From Prevotella sp. (GTDB lineage Bacteria > Bacteroidota > Bacteroidia > Bacteroidales > Dysgonomonadaceae): 46,100 nucleotides of DNA. Of this stretch, positions 27,012-35,971 are shown piece by piece. Numbering within the stretch: the stretch's first letter is position 1; each line of letters begins with the position of its first letter. The notes beneath the pieces are model-generated. The model was not told the DNA's origin, ran no database searches, and saw nothing but the letters and a program-made list of their open reading frames with translations. The stretch spans positions 1 through 46,100 of the forward strand of contig JAITVH010000112.1 of the NCBI GenBank assembly GCA_031285905.1. The letters are read 5' to 3'. The translations under genes and the position numbers were made by a program.

Positions 27012-27443
27012 TTATTTAATCTTCACCCATTTCTCCGTAACTTTAAGATATCCATATGACATCGGTATTGTTGTATTCTGGGACAAGGTATCATTTTCTA
27101 GTTTTATCTTTATTTTAGCGGTTCTTCCCAATAAAGAATTGTTATTAATCATAGTCATATTGATAAACTCAAGCAGTTCGTCATTATCTATCTGATATTC
27201 GCCTGCTGCAGATTGTTCTATTATGTTGTTATTTGACATTATATGCCAAACGAAGTTTTTGTCGGTGTAATGTTTGAGATGATTACCGTTAGATGGTTTA
27301 CCGTTTTCTTCCACTTTCCTCCAACTGCCTCTTATATCGATCTGACTGGCTGGAATTGACTTACTGCTGGAACATGACATGAATCCGATAAATACAAGCA
27401 AACTAATAAATGAACAAACATGTTTTTTCATAATAAATTTCAT
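27012..27443 (-). CDS. small lipocalin-like lipoprotein, function unknown
   Basis: 143 residues. A lipobox FMSC (C24) follows a hydrophobic signal. Two starts are possible: 27443, or ATG 27431, which gives the more standard MKKHVCSF. The mature part has GSWRKVEENGKP near residue 40, VWHIMSNNNII, GEYQIDNDEL and a closing KVTEKWVKIK, a strand pattern like lipocalin-like or DUF4488-type domains. Conserved catalytic residues are not visible. It converges on the B12 operon. I cannot assign a function. Confidence 0.6.
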   Translation of the reverse strand: MKFIMKKHVCSFISLLVFIGFMSCSSSKSIPASQIDIRGSWRKVEENGKPSNGNHLKHYTDKNFVWHIMSNNNIIEQSAAGEYQIDNDELLEFINMTMINNNSLLGRTAKIKIKLENDTLSQNTTIPMSYGYLKVTEKWVKIK

Positions 27444-27662
27444 TTAGATTAACAATTATAGATGATAGCCTTTTTATAACAAAAAGTATTTCAATTCACC
27501 TATTTACAATATTCAAATATAACGAAAAAGTTTGAATACATAAGGAATACCCATATACTTTACAGACAAAGGGAATATCATTTTTATAATCCTCTTTGGC
27601 CAAATAGGGTTATTGTAATTTCTTAAAAAAGTGAGTTCATTTTCACTTTAATTATAGATATT

Positions 27663-27695
27663 AAGGAAGAGTTAATCCAAGACTAACTCTTCCTT
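27663..27695 (-). terminator. terminator of the second TonB receptor gene
   Basis: Perfect 12-bp stem, AAGGAAGAGTTA / TAACTCTTCCTT, with a 9-nt loop, 22 nt after the receptor stop codon. The trailing sequence on the minus strand is only moderately T-rich. Confidence 0.7.
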
Positions 27696-27716
27696 GAAAA
27701 GGATGTAGTTATAAGA

Positions 27717-29747
27717 TTATCTGAAAGTATAACTGATTCCTCCTGTCAGCCAGAAACCAGCTTGAGGAATATTGCCCCTGTCAAAATAATATGTGTCATA
27801 TATATTACTTAGGGTAAGATTAAAATCCAAATCCTGATAGTGATAGTTCAGTTTCAAATCAAGTGTGGAAAATGCAGGATAGTGTGTAATACCCTTTTTC
27901 CCTGTTTTCCAATTATAGTGTTCATAGACTCCCATACGTTTCTGAAAGCGGAAATACCATCCGGCCGATAGACCTTTATATATCTGATGATTAAATTTTA
28001 CTGTAAACTTATCCCTAAGGTAATTGAGTGAATACATAGAAATCATTCCCCCGGTATCTCCATCCTGATACATCCGGGCATAATCAAGTGCCAAATATGA
28101 ATTCTCTCCTAATAGAGGGACTAAGTTACCTAAGCGGAAATTAATACCCATTTCTATTCCTTTTGTATCTATCTTACTCATATTCCACGATGTATAAGCT
28201 TCATCTTCCTCATGCTCTTTTACCCAGTCTATAACATTCCTTCCCCACTGTAGGAAGCCTGTAAGATAGGCACTAAAGAATGATTCATTATATTTAAAGC
28301 TGAGATCTAAAGCTTCCGATCTTTCCGGTTTCAGATCATTTCGTCCGATATGGGTAGGAGCTTTATAATATAGATCGGTAAACGTGGGCATGCGGGTAGA
28401 TTTACTCCACGACGACGATATATTTAGCTTCGCTGTTGGCCGGTATGCAGCACTAACCGACGGATAGAATTTATACACCCCATCAATCAGCGTATTATGA
28501 TTCATTAGTACTCCTGCGGAAAGTACTACCTTATCCAGACTGACAGTATGTTCCAGTGATATGCTTGTATTTGTCCGGTCGTCATACTTTGTATATTTCC
28601 GATGAGGTTCTGCCATTTCCTTACCAATGTTAGAACTCATAATATCTTCTTTACGTAATTCACCACCCAATGAAGTGATACCTAAAACTGATGTATATGA
28701 AAAAATGAGATTAGCCCCATAGGTATCGTTACGGTGATAATTGCGTCCGGTATTCGTGTCTTTTATCAGGTCATACTGATCGTGATGTCTGTTCCAATAG
28801 ATGATAGGTATGACTTTCAGAGTTGAGCCAAACTCACCCTTCAGAGATCCCATATATGTACTGGTACGCTCGTATTGGTTTGGATATTTGGGCGAATAAA
28901 ATGTATTGGCTCCATATTGTTTATCGTTATAGCCTAACTGTAGATCAAGCTTTGATATCTCTTTAATCCGTAATCGGGTTTGCCATAGAATATTGTATAT
29001 ATCATAATCGCTATTGGCAATGTATCCATCAGACGAATTATAGCCCACGGACAAACTGTTGATAGTGTTTCCAAGTTTGGCAACTCCACGTGTCTCCATT
29101 CCTTTTTGCTTATGCATTCCTGATTCGACACTGGCATAGAGTTTATAGTCAGTCCTTTTCTTGGTAATAATATTTACTCCACCCGAGAAAGCACTCGATC
29201 CATAGATAAGCCCTGCAGGCCCGTGAATGATTTCAATACGTTCGATGTCGGAAAGATTGATGGGAATGTCAAAACTGTAGTGTCCCGTGTGTGAATTGGA
29301 AAGGTTAACTCCGTTTAATAGTACTGCACTTTGGTCGAATGATCCGCCCCGGATCGAAATGTCGGCTAGTACGCCGCGTCCTCCACGCTGGATAATGTCT
29401 ACATTAGCTACATATACCAGCAAATCCTGAATGCTCTGGACGGGCGCCTGCTCTATTTGTTGTGCAGTAATAACGGTAACCAATTTGGACGTTTGATCAA
29501 TGGATGTCTCTACACGCGATGCAGTTACCATCACCTCGTTGAGCTCTTTTTCCATTACTTTCTGTTGCTCTTCGCTATTAGCCGTTTTTTGTGCAGTCAC
29601 CGTAGAGACAGGTAGAAACGTTAAAGCACAACCGGTAACAACCCCAATGTTCACAACGCGGTGCATACTGTTAAACGCACTGTATGTTTTCCGTACAAAT
29701 CTCTTGAAACGGTAAACATTTTGTTCTTGAAAATGTGTTTGATTCAT
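27717..29747 (-). CDS. TonB-dependent receptor with extended N-terminus, ligand unknown
   Basis: 676 residues. A basic stretch of about 27 residues (FQEQNVYRFKRFVRKTY) precedes the hydrophobic signal core (VVNIGVVTGCALTFLPVS), so the targeting peptide is about 52 residues long. Then come a TonB-box-like NEVMVTASRVET, the plug (IQDLLVYVANVDIIQRGG, DISIRGGSFDQSAVLLNGV, IEIIHGPAGLIYGSSAFSGGVNI in parts) and a barrel ending in GGISYTFR. Relatives are often labelled BtuB, but no cobalamin riboswitch lies upstream here, so the substrate is left open. A -7 box and a 12-bp palindrome are upstream, and a terminator is downstream. Confidence 0.85.
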   Translation of the reverse strand: MNQTHFQEQNVYRFKRFVRKTYSAFNSMHRVVNIGVVTGCALTFLPVSTVTAQKTANSEEQQKVMEKELNEVMVTASRVETSIDQTSKLVTVITAQQIEQAPVQSIQDLLVYVANVDIIQRGGRGVLADISIRGGSFDQSAVLLNGVNLSNSHTGHYSFDIPINLSDIERIEIIHGPAGLIYGSSAFSGGVNIITKKRTDYKLYASVESGMHKQKGMETRGVAKLGNTINSLSVGYNSSDGYIANSDYDIYNILWQTRLRIKEISKLDLQLGYNDKQYGANTFYSPKYPNQYERTSTYMGSLKGEFGSTLKVIPIIYWNRHHDQYDLIKDTNTGRNYHRNDTYGANLIFSYTSVLGITSLGGELRKEDIMSSNIGKEMAEPHRKYTKYDDRTNTSISLEHTVSLDKVVLSAGVLMNHNTLIDGVYKFYPSVSAAYRPTAKLNISSSWSKSTRMPTFTDLYYKAPTHIGRNDLKPERSEALDLSFKYNESFFSAYLTGFLQWGRNVIDWVKEHEEDEAYTSWNMSKIDTKGIEMGINFRLGNLVPLLGENSYLALDYARMYQDGDTGGMISMYSLNYLRDKFTVKFNHQIYKGLSAGWYFRFQKRMGVYEHYNWKTGKKGITHYPAFSTLDLKLNYHYQDLDFNLTLSNIYDTYYFDRGNIPQAGFWLTGGISYTFR

Positions 29748-29774
29748 TTTGTTAATAAGTTAAAAATTATCGCT

Positions 29775-29801
29775 GCAAAAGTAGGTATTATTCACGTGAA
29801 T
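29775..29801 (-). promoter_or_regulatory. promoter -7 box with adjacent 12-bp palindrome
   Basis: Minus-strand TACTTTTG (29775-29782) fits TAnnTTTG, 28 bp before the receptor start codon. The perfect palindrome ATTCACGTGAAT at 29790-29801 falls in the spacer just upstream and could be an operator; the regulator is unknown. Confidence 0.5.
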
Positions 29802-29856
29802 CAGTAATCGATGTCTCAAAATTTCAAGATAAAAGTAAATCCTGATAATTTACAAA

Positions 29857-30184
29857 TTTTAACTAAAAGGTAACAAAAGTTACACTTTTGGCTATTAGTT
29901 GATAGCCGTTAGCTCTTATCTTTTTTATTTTTTATCTCTGTCATCCTGACGATAGAATTAAAAATCGGCAGAGCGCAGCGGAGCCAAAGGATCTCCTTTA
30001 ACATACAAGCGAAATACTTCGTTCCTCAGCATAACAACACTCATTTTAACTAAAAAGTGACACTTTTCTTATTCTCATTTCAAAGAGCATTTTTTTTCGT
30101 TTTCCATTTTAAACTTTCAATTTACTAATATCAGCTATCAACTAATCGCTATAGGCTAACAGCTATCTTTACTATAGATAAATT
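29857..30184 (+). repeat. composite intergenic repeat, copy B (divergent centre)
   Basis: It shares the outer modules with copies A and C: TTTTAACTAAAAGGTAACA at the left, GCTATTAGTTGATAGCCG, a second AACTAAAAAGTGACAC, and ACTATAGATAAAT at the right. The G-rich centre is replaced by a segment with GTCATCCTGACG, GCAGAGCGCAGCGGAGCC, AAGGATCTCC and GAAATACTTCGTTCCTCAG, which resembles a different inverted repeat widespread in Bacteroidetes. The GCTATCAACTAATCGCTATAGG block near the right end adds another partial copy of the palindromic module. Confidence 0.8.
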
Positions 30185-30200
30185 AAAAATAAAAAGATAA

Positions 30201-30227
30201 AAGCATGGATTTAAATAATCCATGCTT
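30201..30227 (-). terminator. terminator of the Ig-like lipoprotein gene
   Basis: Perfect 11-bp stem AAGCATGGATT / AATCCATGCTT with a 5-nt loop, 28 nt after the stop codon, followed on the minus strand by a TTTTAT-rich run. Confidence 0.8.
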
Positions 30228-30254
30228 ACCTTATCTAAAACACCTACTGTATTC

Positions 30255-30842
30255 TTATTCTTCAGGTTCCGTTCCTACTATTTTATTCCGTCGGATAAAT
30301 CTGACAGGAAAAGTCTGCGAATCAGTATTACCTGCAACATCTATACAAACAACCTTAACTGAATAATCCCCTTCGACAAGCCCTAAATTTTGCACTCCCG
30401 ATCCGGTTGTATTTCTGCGTATCGTATCACTGATCTGAACCAGCTTGTTGTAATATACACTCACATCATTTTGAGCGAAGATGCTTCTTCCCAGTTTCAC
30501 AATTTCCAGAAGAGAATCTTTTACCCCTTCCTTTCCTTTATAAACAAGATTTGTCTCTACCTTAAAGGTGGATAATCCTTTAGCTTCGTTGTCAGTAAAG
30601 CGGGCGGATATGTATAGCCATTTACCTATTACCACAGTATCTATCAGATGAGTTTGTTCCTTTGTACTATCGTTAATCGTTATCAAAGTTTCCAGTCCGT
30701 CCCATATAGTATCATTCACATTGAACTTTGCAAATTCGATAACAGGCGGTACCTTATCATCACTCTTGTCTTCACCACATGAAGTAAAGTAAAACAAAGA
30801 AACAACAAACAGACATATAATTGATAATACGACCTTTCTCAT
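30255..30842 (-). CDS. DUF4625-like lipoprotein
   Basis: 195 residues. The signal ends at YFTSC (C22), followed by a charged GEDKSDDK stretch. The mature protein begins VPPVIEFAKFN and ends with LVEGDYSVKVVCIDVAGNTDSQTFPVRF, the pattern of Ig-like DUF4625 domains found in outer-membrane lipoproteins of Bacteroidales, often near TonB receptors. Function is not established for the family. It has its own terminator and is separated from the receptor by repeat copy B, so cotranscription is unlikely. Confidence 0.65.
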   Translation of the reverse strand: MRKVVLSIICLFVVSLFYFTSCGEDKSDDKVPPVIEFAKFNVNDTIWDGLETLITINDSTKEQTHLIDTVVIGKWLYISARFTDNEAKGLSTFKVETNLVYKGKEGVKDSLLEIVKLGRSIFAQNDVSVYYNKLVQISDTIRRNTTGSGVQNLGLVEGDYSVKVVCIDVAGNTDSQTFPVRFIRRNKIVGTEPEE

Positions 30843-31035
30843 AATATATTTGCCAAATATGGATTAAACTACAAAACTAAAACAAAATGAAGAAATAGCA
30901 GTAATGTAAACTTTAAAAAGAGTTAGTTCTTTATATTAAAATCACCTTTTTCAATATAAACGGGTTCTCAGACCGATATAATCTCTTTTTTAATTACTTT
31001 TACATTCTTTTTTAGATATTTCAATATATTCAAAT

Positions 31036-31854
31036 ATGATTAGTATAATTACTGCTGTCCGTAATCAAAGGAGTATGAACAGTATTTTTCTGGAAAACCT
31101 TAAAAAATACACTAAAGTTCCATACGAACTTATTATCATAGATAATGCCTCATCAGATGGTAGCCGCGAATTATTCGAACGCTTCGGCGCCAGAATGATA
31201 TATAATAATGGGAACTACTCCTATCCTTATTGCCAGAATCAGGGGATCGAAATAGCCCAATATGATATTCTCGCATTTTTGAATAATGATATAATACTTA
31301 GTCCAAACTGGGATGAACGCCTGCTAAAAGTAATGACCGAAAAAAAGCTGGATATTGTTACCATGTCGACAAATGACAGGATCGAAAGCCGCTCGGCAAC
31401 AAAGAAGATTTATAAGAGGTGGAAGTACATAAAATATCCTATCCAATTCCTCTTCGGCAATACTGTGTTCGGTTTAAAGCTGATGCACAAGTTGATGTAC
31501 GGAAACTGGAAAAAATGGACAACAAAACGCTGGAACACATTTCAGGCAGATGTACAGGAAGGCTTCTCAGGTTCTTGCATCATGATGAACAAGAGTGCGC
31601 TGGACAAAATAGGATTATGGGATGAAAGAATACAAGCTGCTGACTTCGATACATATATGCGCTCTAAAAAGCGATATATAGAATATAAAGATATACTCCC
31701 TATCCATAATCTGTTAGGTGTCTATATCCACCATTATGGGAAGTTAACGCTAAAGAGCAAGAATCTTACCCCCTTCACTGATAAAGACAACCTGATACCG
31801 CTAAAAGAAAAATGGGGAGATGAACATGATAAGATGTTAAAAGACTTACCTTAA
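31036..31854 (+). CDS. glycosyltransferase family 2, solitary
   Basis: 272 residues. It opens with SIITAVRNQRSMN and has IIIDNASSDGSRELFERFG (residues 35-53), NQGIEIAQYDILAFLNNDIIL (NND as the DXD-like site), and GFSGSCIMMNKSALDKIGLWDERI near 175-198, the WDE/ED catalytic region of rhamnosyltransferase-like GT2. It stands apart from the main polysaccharide locus. The next plus-strand gene is a hexapeptide acetyltransferase about 220 bp downstream; the two may serve one glycan decoration, but this is only contextual. Confidence 0.82.
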   Translation: MISIITAVRNQRSMNSIFLENLKKYTKVPYELIIIDNASSDGSRELFERFGARMIYNNGNYSYPYCQNQGIEIAQYDILAFLNNDIILSPNWDERLLKVMTEKKLDIVTMSTNDRIESRSATKKIYKRWKYIKYPIQFLFGNTVFGLKLMHKLMYGNWKKWTTKRWNTFQADVQEGFSGSCIMMNKSALDKIGLWDERIQAADFDTYMRSKKRYIEYKDILPIHNLLGVYIHHYGKLTLKSKNLTPFTDKDNLIPLKEKWGDEHDKMLKDLP

Positions 31855-32071
31855 TTTTTTATCTTCATTAAAATAAGAATGATGCTTCCCAAGCAATTAT
31901 CTATAGTTATTCCTTTGCTATAGGGCAATTCAATATTTAGTTAAAATATAATAAAATACAATCTCTGCTTAAACTTTTGATTTTTTCCTGATGTTTTAAC
32001 AAAGAGAGAGTATAGCCCAATAATTCTGTAAGCATCCTTTTTTGCAGGATACTTGCTCAAAGTTTAATCAA

Positions 32072-32650
32072 ATGAAGGAAGATGATGAAAATACATTATC
32101 AGGAACACAGCATAAGTTCCCTGTCTATGAATCTATTGCAAAAATAGAACAGACAAAAGAGATCATCAGAATATACAACAACCTCCTGTATAGTTCCGAT
32201 ATAGGATCAAAGACAAAGATTATTAAAAAGCTATTTGGCAAAATCGGGTATGGATTCAAAATCGAACAGCCATTTCATTGCACCTACGGACACAATATCT
32301 TTGTAGGAAATAATTTCTATGCAAATACAAATTGTGAACTACAAGACATATCCCCTATAATAATAGGCGACAATGTAATGCTGGGGTCGGAAGTCAGAAT
32401 ATATACAATAGGCGGATATAATCATATACATTCCGATATATCTCCCGAGCATATTCCACACGCTAAGTCCTCTCCTGTAACAATAGGTAAAGATGTCTGG
32501 ATTGGAGGTAGCGTAATTATCTTTCCCGGAGTAACAATAGGAGATAATGCATTTATTCTGCCGGGAAGTATCGTCACTAAAAATATACCGAAGAATGCAG
32601 TAGCATCCGGCAATCCCGCCAAAATAGTCAAATATGTAGAAGAAGTCTGA
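32072..32650 (+). CDS. hexapeptide-repeat O-acetyltransferase (maltose/nodulation type)
   Basis: 192 residues from ATG 32072; a TTG at 32042 would add ten unlikely residues. An N-terminal helical part with EIIRIYNNLL precedes a left-handed beta-helix: FHCTYGHNIFVGNNFYAN, IIIGDNVMLGSEVRIYT, then SSPVTIGKDVWIGGSVIIFPG and VTIGDNAFILPGSIVTKN. These are the hexapeptide repeats of the Maa/NodL/LacA group, and GNPAKIVK is the standard ending. It transfers acetyl from acetyl-CoA to a sugar hydroxyl. It converges with the FAD protein gene, leaving only 3 bp between stops. Confidence 0.88.
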   Translation: MKEDDENTLSGTQHKFPVYESIAKIEQTKEIIRIYNNLLYSSDIGSKTKIIKKLFGKIGYGFKIEQPFHCTYGHNIFVGNNFYANTNCELQDISPIIIGDNVMLGSEVRIYTIGGYNHIHSDISPEHIPHAKSSPVTIGKDVWIGGSVIIFPGVTIGDNAFILPGSIVTKNIPKNAVASGNPAKIVKYVEEV

Positions 32651-32653
32651 GTT

Positions 32654-34231
32654 TCAGACTGTCTCTTTATGTAAAGTGATGTAGTTGTGTAATGCCTCTG
32701 CGCAACGTTCTCCATCCATTGCTGCAGAAACGATTCCTCCGGCATATCCTGCACCTTCACCACATGGAAATAACCCTTGTATCTCTACGTGCTGCAAAGT
32801 CTCTTTATCCCTGACAATACGTACAGGCGATGAAGTCCGGCTCTCTACGCCAATCAGTATTGCCTCATTGGTCAGATATCCTTTATTATTCTCACCTGCT
32901 TTTTTCAGGCCTTCCTGTAATCGCTTGACTATAAAAGCCGGAATCCATTCATGCATCGGGGATGATATGACACCCGGCACATAAGATGTCTCAGGTAAAG
33001 AATTACTCTCACGTCCATTCACAAAATCATACATCCGCTGTGCAGGAGCCACTTGTGTTTTACCACCCTGTATCCATGCTTTCTCTTCTAAATCTTCCAC
33101 AAACTTCAACATCGACAACTCATTGTACTTGAGATATTCGGGGAAATCCTCAGGATGAACCTCTACCACGACTCCCGAATTTGACCAACGTCCGCCCCTG
33201 TTTGATGCAGACATCCCATTTACCACAACCTGCCGGGGCCCACTTGCCGAAGGCACAATCACCCCTCCCGGGCACATACAGAAGGAATAGGCTCCCCTAC
33301 CTCCCGACTGCACGACAAAACTATATTCGGCTGCAGGCAGATATTCTCCTCTACCCTCTTTGTTATGATATTGTATCTGGTCGATCAAATGTGCGGAATG
33401 CTCCACACGGAAGCCTACTGCCAAACCTTTAGCCTCCAATTTTACATGCTGATTATAAAGCATATAATAAATATCGCGGGCAGAATGGCCTGTTGCCAAT
33501 ATAACCGGGCCATAGAAGCTTTCTCCTTTATTAGTCTTGATCCCTTCAATCTTATTCCCTGATATAATCAATTCATTCATTTGGGTCTCGAAATAAACCT
33601 CTCCACCCGAAAGAAGTATCTGCTTCCGCATATTTTCGATAATGCCGGGTAACTTATCAGTTCCGAGGTGCGGATGAGCATCTATCAGGATCGTAGTATC
33701 AGCCCCATGCTGGCAAAATACATTCAGTATCTTTTCCGTATTTCCACGCTTCTTGCTACGGGTATATAATTTCCCATCAGAATAGGCGCCCGCTCCCCCT
33801 TCGCCAAAACAGTAGTTCGATTCAGGATTCACTATATGTTCCCTGCTTATCAGGGCTGTATCTTTCTTTCTGTCCCGTACATTTTTGCCTCGCTCTATCA
33901 CAACAGGGCGGATGCCCAGTTCTATCAATTTCAGGGCAGCAAACAATCCTGCCGGGCCGGCGCCTACTATAATAGCATTTTGCTTCAAGTCTTTCACATT
34001 CGGATAGTGGACGCTGAGAAACTCAGGCTGTACAGGTATTTCGTTTATATAAGCCCTTACCTTAAGGTTAATATAGATATTCCGTTGGCGGGCATCGATA
34101 GAACGCCGTAAAATACGTATCGAATCTACTTCGTCAATAAGAATACCTGTTTTGTCACAAAATATCCGCTTAATACTATCTGTATCAGATGCTTCTTTTG
34201 GAGTGATCCGCAAATCTAAATCTTGCTGCAT
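32654..34231 (-). CDS. FAD-dependent oxidoreductase-like protein (HI0933/YdgL-like)
   Basis: 525 residues. An N-terminal domain of about 80 residues (DTDSIKRIFCDKTGI, ILRRSIDARQRNIYINLKVRAY in parts) precedes the FAD-binding Rossmann motif IIVGAGPAGLFAAL (87-100), with ERGKNVRDRKKD following. FGEGGAGAYSDGKLYTR, ATGHSARDIY and the C-terminal GVESRTSSPVRIVRD, FPCGEGAGYAGGIVSAAMDG are hallmarks of this conserved but poorly characterised family, often annotated NAD(FAD)-utilising dehydrogenase. The reaction is not known. It is a single minus-strand gene with repeat copy C upstream. Confidence 0.85.
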   Translation of the reverse strand: MQQDLDLRITPKEASDTDSIKRIFCDKTGILIDEVDSIRILRRSIDARQRNIYINLKVRAYINEIPVQPEFLSVHYPNVKDLKQNAIIVGAGPAGLFAALKLIELGIRPVVIERGKNVRDRKKDTALISREHIVNPESNYCFGEGGAGAYSDGKLYTRSKKRGNTEKILNVFCQHGADTTILIDAHPHLGTDKLPGIIENMRKQILLSGGEVYFETQMNELIISGNKIEGIKTNKGESFYGPVILATGHSARDIYYMLYNQHVKLEAKGLAVGFRVEHSAHLIDQIQYHNKEGRGEYLPAAEYSFVVQSGGRGAYSFCMCPGGVIVPSASGPRQVVVNGMSASNRGGRWSNSGVVVEVHPEDFPEYLKYNELSMLKFVEDLEEKAWIQGGKTQVAPAQRMYDFVNGRESNSLPETSYVPGVISSPMHEWIPAFIVKRLQEGLKKAGENNKGYLTNEAILIGVESRTSSPVRIVRDKETLQHVEIQGLFPCGEGAGYAGGIVSAAMDGERCAEALHNYITLHKETV

Positions 34232-34318
34232 ATATAAATATTAATAGGAGACAAAGGTAGATGTTATAATATTTATACACGAATATCCTCGATATGAATC
34301 CACCCCGAATACATATTA

Positions 34319-34604
34319 TTTTAACTAAAAGGTAACAATGGTAACACATCCTAGCTATTAGCTGATAGCCGTTAGCTTTTAGCCTTTTTATCTCTCCCTT
34401 ATCATGGCTTTGCTACTCCCTCTCCTCTTGGGGAGGGCCGGGGTGGGGTGATTTTAACTAAAAGGTAACATAAGTAACACTTTTCCTAACACTTTCCCTT
34501 CCATTTTTCAAAGATCTTTTTTCGCTTTGGCTCCGCCGATTTACGCTTCGCTCCAATTCAACTTTCAATTTTCCACTTTCCACTAATTAAAACTATAGAT
34601 AAAT
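34319..34604 (+). repeat. composite intergenic repeat, copy C
   Basis: It has the same module order as copy A and is nearly the same length: TTTTAACTAAAAGGTAACA, AGCTATTAGCTGATAGCCG, CTCCCTCTCCTCTTGGGGAG, GGCCGGGGTGGGGTG, the first module again, CTCCGCCGATTTACGCTTCG, and ACTATAGATAAAT at the right end. Differences from copy A are scattered substitutions and the lack of the 17744 insert. It fills most of the 456-bp gap between the FAD protein and the sugar permease; nothing else is seen there apart from the terminator. Confidence 0.85.
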
Positions 34605-34631
34605 CCAAAAAAATAATATGAAAATAAACTA

Positions 34632-34664
34632 AAAAAGCAGTGAACTCATCGTCCACTGCTTTTC
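34632..34664 (-). terminator. terminator of the sugar permease gene
   Basis: Stem AAAAGCAGTG / CACTGCTTTT with T-rich or A-rich flanks on both sides, 24 nt beyond the stop codon of the minus-strand permease gene. Confidence 0.8.
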
Positions 34665-34687
34665 TTATATTGATAATCTATTCCTTC

Positions 34688-35971
34688 TTAATCAACTGGA
34701 ATATTTTTATTTACGTTCTTTGAACCTACAAGAGCATAGAATAACATATAAGCCATTCCGATTACAATTACCCAATAACTGGTCAAGAATCCAGCACTAT
34801 CTGCAACTACTCCTTGTATTAATGGAAGTATACCGCCACCGCAAACCATCACCATAAAAATACCTGATGCCATTGCTGTATATTTACCTAATCCTTCTAC
34901 TGCAAGGTTGAAAATACTTCCCCACATTACAGAGGTACACAATCCACAAAGTATCAATAGCATAATACTAAGTGGAACCTGAGCTATACCAAATGATATA
35001 TCAGATTGGAAAACAGGCATCCCTACAGTGGTAGTTGTTGGTAAAAATATAGCAACTATTACCATGATAAGTCCAATAAAGGCCACAGTTGTCAACATGG
35101 CTTTACTGGATACCTTACTTCCGATTGATGCGCCAACAAGACGCCCGATCATCATTAGGAACCAATATGTTCCCACTACCGACCCGGCAATAGTAGCGTC
35201 TATTGCCAAACCTCCTTTACCTGCTTCTGTAGTCATAAAAATATATGCAATACTCTGAATACCTACTTCTACACCCACATATACAAATATAGCAATAGTT
35301 CCTAGTATAAAGTGACGGAATGACATAGGACCGTATTTATCTTTTTCTTTCTTCTCAACCGCTTTTTCTACATGAGGCTCTGGTATTTGAGCAAAGAAAA
35401 GAACAACAAATACTACAGCAAAGATACCCATAGCTATAAACATAGCCGGACTTGCATCGCTGATATTAGCCTTTGTTACATCTCCAATAAGATAACCAAC
35501 CAGAACAGGAACGATTGTTGCACTTAAAGAATTAACTGATCCTCCTACCTGAATAAGCTGGTTTCCTTTATTACCTCCACCTCCAAGTGTATTCAACATT
35601 GGATTTACCACTGCATTCAGCATACACATAGAAAAACCGGCAACAAATGCACCGATCAAATATACAACGAAACTACCGGCACCACCGGAAAGGAATTGGA
35701 TAGCAACACCAACAAAACCTACAACTATTGCAACAAGAGCTGTTGTTTTATAACCATATTTCTTTATCATTATACCTGATGGTATTCCCATCACTGCATA
35801 AGCAATAAAGTTAGCAAGGATACCCAGTTGAGATAAGGCATTTGATGCCCCAAACTGGCTCTTTACAATAGCCCCCATCGGTGTAGATAGCCCAGTAACA
35901 AATGATATCATCGCAAAAAGCGCAATCATCATTATGATAGGCAACAAATAATTTTTCTTTTCTGTTGTCAT
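34688..35971 (-). CDS. FHS-family sugar:H+ symporter (MFS)
   Basis: 427 residues with 12 predicted membrane helices. MMIALFAMISFVTGLSTPMGAIVKSQF (in parts, helix 1 and loop) and the paired SNALSQLGILANFIAYAVMGIPSGIMIKKYG region match the fucose-galactose-glucose (FucP/GluP) branch; NAVVNPMLNTLGGGGNKGNQLIQVGGSVNSL is the conserved helix 4-5 block of that branch. It would import a neutral sugar across the inner membrane. The substrate is not readable, and no sugar catabolic gene lies beside it. It is a single-gene unit with a long, structured upstream region. Confidence 0.85.
   Translation of the reverse strand: MTTEKKNYLLPIIMMIALFAMISFVTGLSTPMGAIVKSQFGASNALSQLGILANFIAYAVMGIPSGIMIKKYGYKTTALVAIVVGFVGVAIQFLSGGAGSFVVYLIGAFVAGFSMCMLNAVVNPMLNTLGGGGNKGNQLIQVGGSVNSLSATIVPVLVGYLIGDVTKANISDASPAMFIAMGIFAVVFVVLFFAQIPEPHVEKAVEKKEKDKYGPMSFRHFILGTIAIFVYVGVEVGIQSIAYIFMTTEAGKGGLAIDATIAGSVVGTYWFLMMIGRLVGASIGSKVSSKAMLTTVAFIGLIMVIVAIFLPTTTTVGMPVFQSDISFGIAQVPLSIMLLILCGLCTSVMWGSIFNLAVEGLGKYTAMASGIFMVMVCGGGILPLIQGVVADSAGFLTSYWVIVIGMAYMLFYALVGSKNVNKNIPVD

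Noticed and set aside
29748..30254. Second cobalamin riboswitch before the other TonB receptor
   Set aside because: None of the conserved aptamer blocks (GCCACTG, GACCCGCTGC-type) is present on the minus strand there; the space is repeat copy B and a simple promoter.
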